From the NCBI GenBank assembly GCA_004553095.1, contig SFMJ01000062.1:1-8967 (forward strand): a stretch of 8,967 nt of DNA, in the 5' to 3' direction. This document shows, one piece after another, positions 7,155-8,967 of the stretch. Positions within the stretch are counted from its first letter, which is position 1. The number at the start of each line of letters is the position of its first letter. The position numbers were made by a program, and so were the translations under genes. This DNA comes from Bacteroidales bacterium. Its GTDB lineage: Bacteria; Bacteroidota; Bacteroidia; Bacteroidales; Muribaculaceae. The notes under the pieces were generated by a model that saw only the letters and a list, made by a program, of their open reading frames with translations, was not told the origin of the DNA and ran no database searches.

Positions 7155-7214
7155 AACCACTAAACTAACGAGAACTCAGAAAATTAATGTAAAACTCAAA
7201 AAAAATAAAAGTGT

Positions 7215-8045
7215 ATGAAGATGACAAAACGAATATTGATGATAATGCTGGTGGTAATAGCCACAGCGATGGGAGTTAACGCAGAGACGATGACTCAAAA
7301 AGTGTATAAAGTAAGTGCCTTTAACAGGATAGAGGTATCGTCGGTGATCCAGGTGAAATATACCCAGGGGTCGAAATACTCAGTCAAAGTCAGATATAAC
7401 GAAGCCGGTGCACGAATCTTCTGTCTCAAGCAGTTAGGGAATACGATTCAGGCATACGTCAAAGAAGATCCGAAGAGAGCGAGGAATTCGTCCTATAAGA
7501 TCGAGTTGTATGTAACCACACCATCGTTGGAATATATCGGAATGTCGGGCTCGAGCACCTTCACCTCGGGGAGCATCACGCAAGCCAACAGAGAGTTGAC
7601 CGTGGCACAGTCGGGAGCCAGCAAATTCGATGTAAATCAGGTATGTGTCAAAGAGATAGACCTTCGCAACTCGGGAGCCTCGACATTCAAGAGTAATATC
7701 ACGGCGAAAGAGGATGTATCGATCAAGAACAGCGGTTCGGCGACAGTAAGTGGCACGATCAAGGCCAAGGAAGTAGAAATCGAATGTTCGGGTGCGGCGA
7801 AAGTGAGCGGCACGATCAACACGACAGATCTTGATATCGAAACGAGCGGAGCGGCGAATATAGACATCAAGGGGAGTGCGAAGAATGCAGAATACTATGC
7901 ATCAGGTTCATCACACATCTCGGCGTCGGGTTTAAGAGCCGGCAAAGGGGAAGTAAAGGCGAGCGGAGCTGCGAAAGTCAATAGCAATATCGGCAATCTC
8001 TACAAGCGAGAGACCTCAGGAGTCGCCTCCATCACCAATAGATAA
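7215..8045 (+). CDS. Exported DUF2807 (head GIN domain, putative adhesin-like) beta-repeat protein
   Basis: The 276-residue product starts with a signal peptide: Lys-rich n-region, hydrophobic core ILMIMLVVIATAMG (7-20) and a likely signal peptidase I cut after VNA (21-23). There is no lipobox cysteine, so it should be periplasmic or surface-exposed and soluble. The mature part is almost entirely beta-strand-like with a repeated SG(A/S)(A/S) motif at residues 111, 133, 153, 173, 192, 211, 230, 250 and 268. The spacing of 18-22 residues suggests a stacked beta-helix-like fold. This matches PF10988 (DUF2807, named 'putative auto-transporter adhesin, head GIN domain'), which is common in Bacteroidetes; its biochemical role is not known to me. 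The ATG at 7215 is preferred because it is followed by the signal peptide; ATG 7221 is a possible alternative that keeps it. It is divergent from the glycogen operon and appears monocistronic. Confidence 0.85.
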   Translation: MKMTKRILMIMLVVIATAMGVNAETMTQKVYKVSAFNRIEVSSVIQVKYTQGSKYSVKVRYNEAGARIFCLKQLGNTIQAYVKEDPKRARNSSYKIELYVTTPSLEYIGMSGSSTFTSGSITQANRELTVAQSGASKFDVNQVCVKEIDLRNSGASTFKSNITAKEDVSIKNSGSATVSGTIKAKEVEIECSGAAKVSGTINTTDLDIETSGAANIDIKGSAKNAEYYASGSSHISASGLRAGKGEVKASGAAKVNSNIGNLYKRETSGVASITNR

Positions 8046-8070
8046 AAAAAGGGCGAGCTAAAGCTCGCTC
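8044..8070 (-). terminator. Hairpin at the DUF2807 3' end, terminator for leftward reading
   Basis: GGGCGAGC (8051-8058) and GCTCGCTC (8063-8070) form an 8-bp stem with one G-T wobble and a TAAA loop. On the minus strand the stem is followed by seven T residues (complement of 8044-8050), so it fits a terminator protecting the DUF2807 gene from antisense transcription. On the plus strand there is no T tract, so it may only protect the 3' end of the DUF2807 mRNA. The A run overlaps the DUF2807 stop codon. Confidence 0.7.
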
Positions 8071-8084
8071 ACAGGACCAATTCG

Positions 8085-8140
8085 CGCCGGGGACAGGAAC
8101 GCCGGATGGCAACGCCGGGGATAGGAACGCCGGGATAAGA
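8085..8140. repeat. GC-rich imperfect micro-repeat, four copies of 13-15 bp
   Basis: Copies begin CGCCGG at 8085, 8100, 8113 and 8128: CGCCGGGGACAGGAA, CGCCGGATGGCAA, CGCCGGGGATAGGAA and CGCCGGGATAAGA. The patch is clearly richer in GC than its AT-rich surroundings. It sits between two terminators in a convergent gap and has no coding frame I would trust. It resembles the tail sequence of the 34-bp repeats near 2385 and 2485 (CGCCGGGAT). Confidence 0.7.
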
Positions 8141-8173
8141 GGAGATAAGATATAAATTAGATGAATTAGCTAT

Positions 8174-8216
8174 AAAAAGAGAGGGCTGTATTGCGATTCA
8201 CATCGCATTACAGCCC
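8174..8216 (-). terminator. Intrinsic terminator of the DUF3127 gene
   Basis: A 15-bp stem pairs 8183-8197 with 8202-8216, with a single T-T mismatch (8191/8208) and a 4-nt loop TCAC. Read leftward it is followed by TCTCTTTTTA, a usable T tract. It lies 33 nt past the stop codon of the DUF3127 gene. In the plus direction the flank is AATTCAATTA, so rightward termination would be weaker. Confidence 0.85.
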
Positions 8217-8248
8217 AATTCAATTATGACACACTTTAACAATATCTA

Positions 8249-8683
8249 TTAGAACGGGAGGTCATCGTTGCCGGAATCACCACCACCGAGGGGATCCAAA
8301 TCGGGAGTGACGGTGGGAGCAGCGGGTTGACCGAAAGTGGGGGCAGCGGACTGAGGAGCTGCGGACTGAGGAGCTGCGGGAGCTGCGCCACCCATGGGAG
8401 CGGGAGCAGAGAGATCGATGGGCTGTGCGGAATAAGCACTAACGTCGGTATACCAGCGGCCGTTGAACTCGCGGCTCTCGAGATCGACAGAGATGCGATA
8501 AGCTTTGCCTACTTCAAACTGGAGGTCACGCACACGATTTTCGCCGAAGACATGAAATTTCACCTTTCTGGGGTACATGCCTTGAGTTTCGAGCACCCAC
8601 TCCTTTTTCTTCCAAGCATTGCCTTGTCTGGAAGTGCCTTCCTGGAGGGGAAGGTCTAAAATGATAGTTCCTTCAATATCCAT
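8249..8683 (-). CDS. DUF3127 OB-fold-like protein with an SSB-type C-terminal tip
   Basis: The 144-residue product has three parts. Residues 1-88 match the DUF3127 family (PF11325), with landmarks WKKKEWVLETQGMYPRK (24-40), KFHVFGE (42-48) and NGRWYTDVSAY (74-84), and look like a small OB-type beta barrel. Residues 89-130 are a low-complexity Ala/Pro/Gln/Ser linker including a tandem AAPQS unit. The C-terminus is GGGDSGNDDLPF (133-144), closely resembling the acidic DDDIPF tip with which bacterial SSB recruits replication and repair proteins. Known: the domain is widespread in Bacteroidetes and of undefined function. Inferred: it may bind single-stranded nucleic acid and dock SSB partners. 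It is not classical SSB, which has a different N-terminal sequence. The gene stands alone with its own promoter at 8771-8801 and terminator at 8174-8216. The start is preceded by an AT-rich leader without a Shine-Dalgarno. Confidence 0.88.
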   Translation of the reverse strand: MDIEGTIILDLPLQEGTSRQGNAWKKKEWVLETQGMYPRKVKFHVFGENRVRDLQFEVGKAYRISVDLESREFNGRWYTDVSAYSAQPIDLSAPAPMGGAAPAAPQSAAPQSAAPTFGQPAAPTVTPDLDPLGGGDSGNDDLPF

Positions 8684-8770
8684 ATAAGATGATAAATTAT
8701 AGATTACAAAATGAGGTAAAAGGGAGTAGGGAGGCTTAAAAAGAGAGGCACTACCCTACCGATATAGATG

Positions 8771-8801
8771 CAAAGGTACAAAAAAAGGTTCGGATGGCAA
8801 A
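8771..8801 (-). promoter_or_regulatory. Bacteroidetes-type promoter of the DUF3127 gene
   Basis: On the minus strand TTTG (complement of 8798-8801) precedes TACCTTTG (complement of 8771-8778) by 19 nt, an exact match to the Bacteroides TTTG, N19-21, TAnnTTTG consensus. The inferred start near 8765 gives a leader of about 80 nt before the ATG at 8683, longer than that of the glycogen operon. Confidence 0.82.
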
Positions 8802-8841
8802 AAATATCAAAACAAATTTGTAACTTTAGGCTTTGAAATTT

Positions 8842-8879
8842 TGGAACAGGAAAATGTGCCGGTTTCGGAACACGTTCCA
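8842..8879. promoter_or_regulatory. Candidate operator with GGAAC/GTTCC palindrome
   Basis: GGAAC (8867-8871) and GTTCC (8874-8878) form a 5-bp palindrome around two bases. TGGAAC at 8842-8847 is a second copy of the left half and is also an inverted match to GTTCCA (8874-8879). The site is between the divergent DUF3127 promoter and the start of the right-edge gene, where it could affect either one. No regulator is identified. Confidence 0.35.
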
Positions 8880-8896
8880 TAGAAACAGAAAAAGAA

Positions 8897-8920
8897 ATGA
8901 TACGAATAAGCCAAGGGTAA
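8897..8920 (+). other. Possible 7-codon leader ORF overlapping the next start (TAATG)
   Basis: ATG at 8897 opens a frame encoding MIRISQG and stops at TAA (8918-8920), which shares its last A with the ATG of the right-edge gene. Stop-start overlap is typical of translational coupling. So short a frame easily occurs by chance and no ribosome site can be judged in this phylum. Confidence 0.15.
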
Positions 8921-8946
8921 TGGATGATGATATAACGATTCGTATC
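8899..8946. repeat. Perfect 9-bp inverted repeat flanking the right-edge start codon
   Basis: GATACGAAT (8899-8907) and ATTCGTATC (8938-8946) are exact complements separated by 30 nt. The right arm lies in codons 7-9 of the putative right-edge gene and the start codon at 8920 is in the loop. It could be an mRNA hairpin acting on translation, a protein-binding site, or chance. Confidence 0.5.
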
Positions 8947-8967
8947 GTAGATTTAAAAACCCAGTTT
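8920..8967 (+). CDS. Probable N-terminus of a 3'-truncated gene, perhaps an ABC transporter ATPase
   Basis: The frame from ATG 8920 is open to the window edge and encodes MDDDITIRIVDLKTQF. The pattern 'IxIxxLxxxF' is typical of the first beta strand of ABC transporter nucleotide-binding subunits, where the aromatic residue belongs to the A-loop; the IVDLKTQF wording recalls MlaF-like ATPases. No Walker A is inside the window, so the family is a guess from 16 residues. It is divergent from the DUF3127 gene. I found no consensus promoter for it on the plus strand. Confidence 0.4.
   Translation, partial: MDDDITIRIVDLKTQF

Larger units (their letters stand above)
6826..7214. other. AT-rich divergent intergenic region
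   Basis: This 389-base region separates the leftward glycogen operon from the rightward DUF2807 gene. It holds the operon promoter at 6846-6877 and short inverted repeats at 6937-6952, 7058-7081 (AATGTA and TACATT, 12 nt apart) and 7116-7154. I see no clean TTTG/TAnnTTTG promoter for the DUF2807 gene; the best -7-like string (AACTTTTG, 6922-6929) is about 290 nt from its start codon and lacks a partner. A plus-strand open frame running through here starts inside the glycogen synthase gene and has very AT-rich, low-complexity composition, so I do not call it. Confidence 0.7.

Noticed and set aside
8327..8659. Plus-strand 110-codon frame opposite the DUF3127 gene
   Set aside because: It is the complement of a well-supported family member and has no independent features.
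8899..8946. Terminal inverted repeats of a small insertion element
   Set aside because: Only 30 nt lie between the arms, with no transposase and no flanking target duplication visible.

Overview
The window looks like chromosomal DNA of a gut-type Bacteroidales. I infer this from the protein families (a second EF-G paralogue, a eukaryote-like GT3 glycogen synthase paired with a short GT35 phosphorylase, a DUF2807 surface protein and a DUF3127 SSB-like protein). It is supported by two near-perfect Bacteroidetes-type promoters (TTTG, 19-20 nt, TAnnTTTG) and by AT-rich start regions without Shine-Dalgarno sequences. The moderate GC content would suit a Muribaculaceae-like lineage, but that finer placement is a guess.

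Layout from left to right. (1) 1-2139, plus strand: an EF-G paralogue (EF-G2 type) whose first few residues lie off the left edge. Its tail domains look functional, but its GTPase motifs are degenerate. (2) 2140-2490: a convergent gene boundary with a strong plus-strand terminator, two hairpins that can terminate minus-strand transcription, and four 34-bp direct repeats that run exactly up to and into the stop codon of the next gene. (3) 2491-6825, minus strand: glycogen synthase (GT3) followed after 69 nt by alpha-glucan phosphorylase (GT35). This is probably one operon read leftward from a consensus promoter at 6846-6877. (4) 6826-7214: an AT-rich divergent intergenic region with that promoter and several small inverted repeats. 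(5) 7215-8045, plus strand: an exported DUF2807 protein built from about nine 20-residue repeats. (6) 8046-8248: a second convergent boundary with two minus-strand terminators and a GC-rich micro-repeat. (7) 8249-8683, minus strand: a DUF3127 OB-fold-like protein with a Pro/Ala/Gln linker and an SSB-type DDLPF tip, with its own consensus promoter at 8771-8801. (8) 8684-8967: a divergent region with inverted repeats and, at the right edge, the probable first 16 codons of a plus-strand gene resembling an ABC ATPase N-terminus.

How the genes may work together: the two glycogen genes form a synthesis/degradation pair that would make glucan from UDP-glucose and release glucose-1-phosphate, a store for carbon-poor periods. 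EF-G2 proteins of Bacteroides are linked in the literature to carbon limitation and gut colonisation. The convergence of EF-G2 with the glycogen operon is therefore suggestive, though nothing in the sequence shows co-regulation. I did not see a defence system, transposon, CRISPR array or RNA gene.
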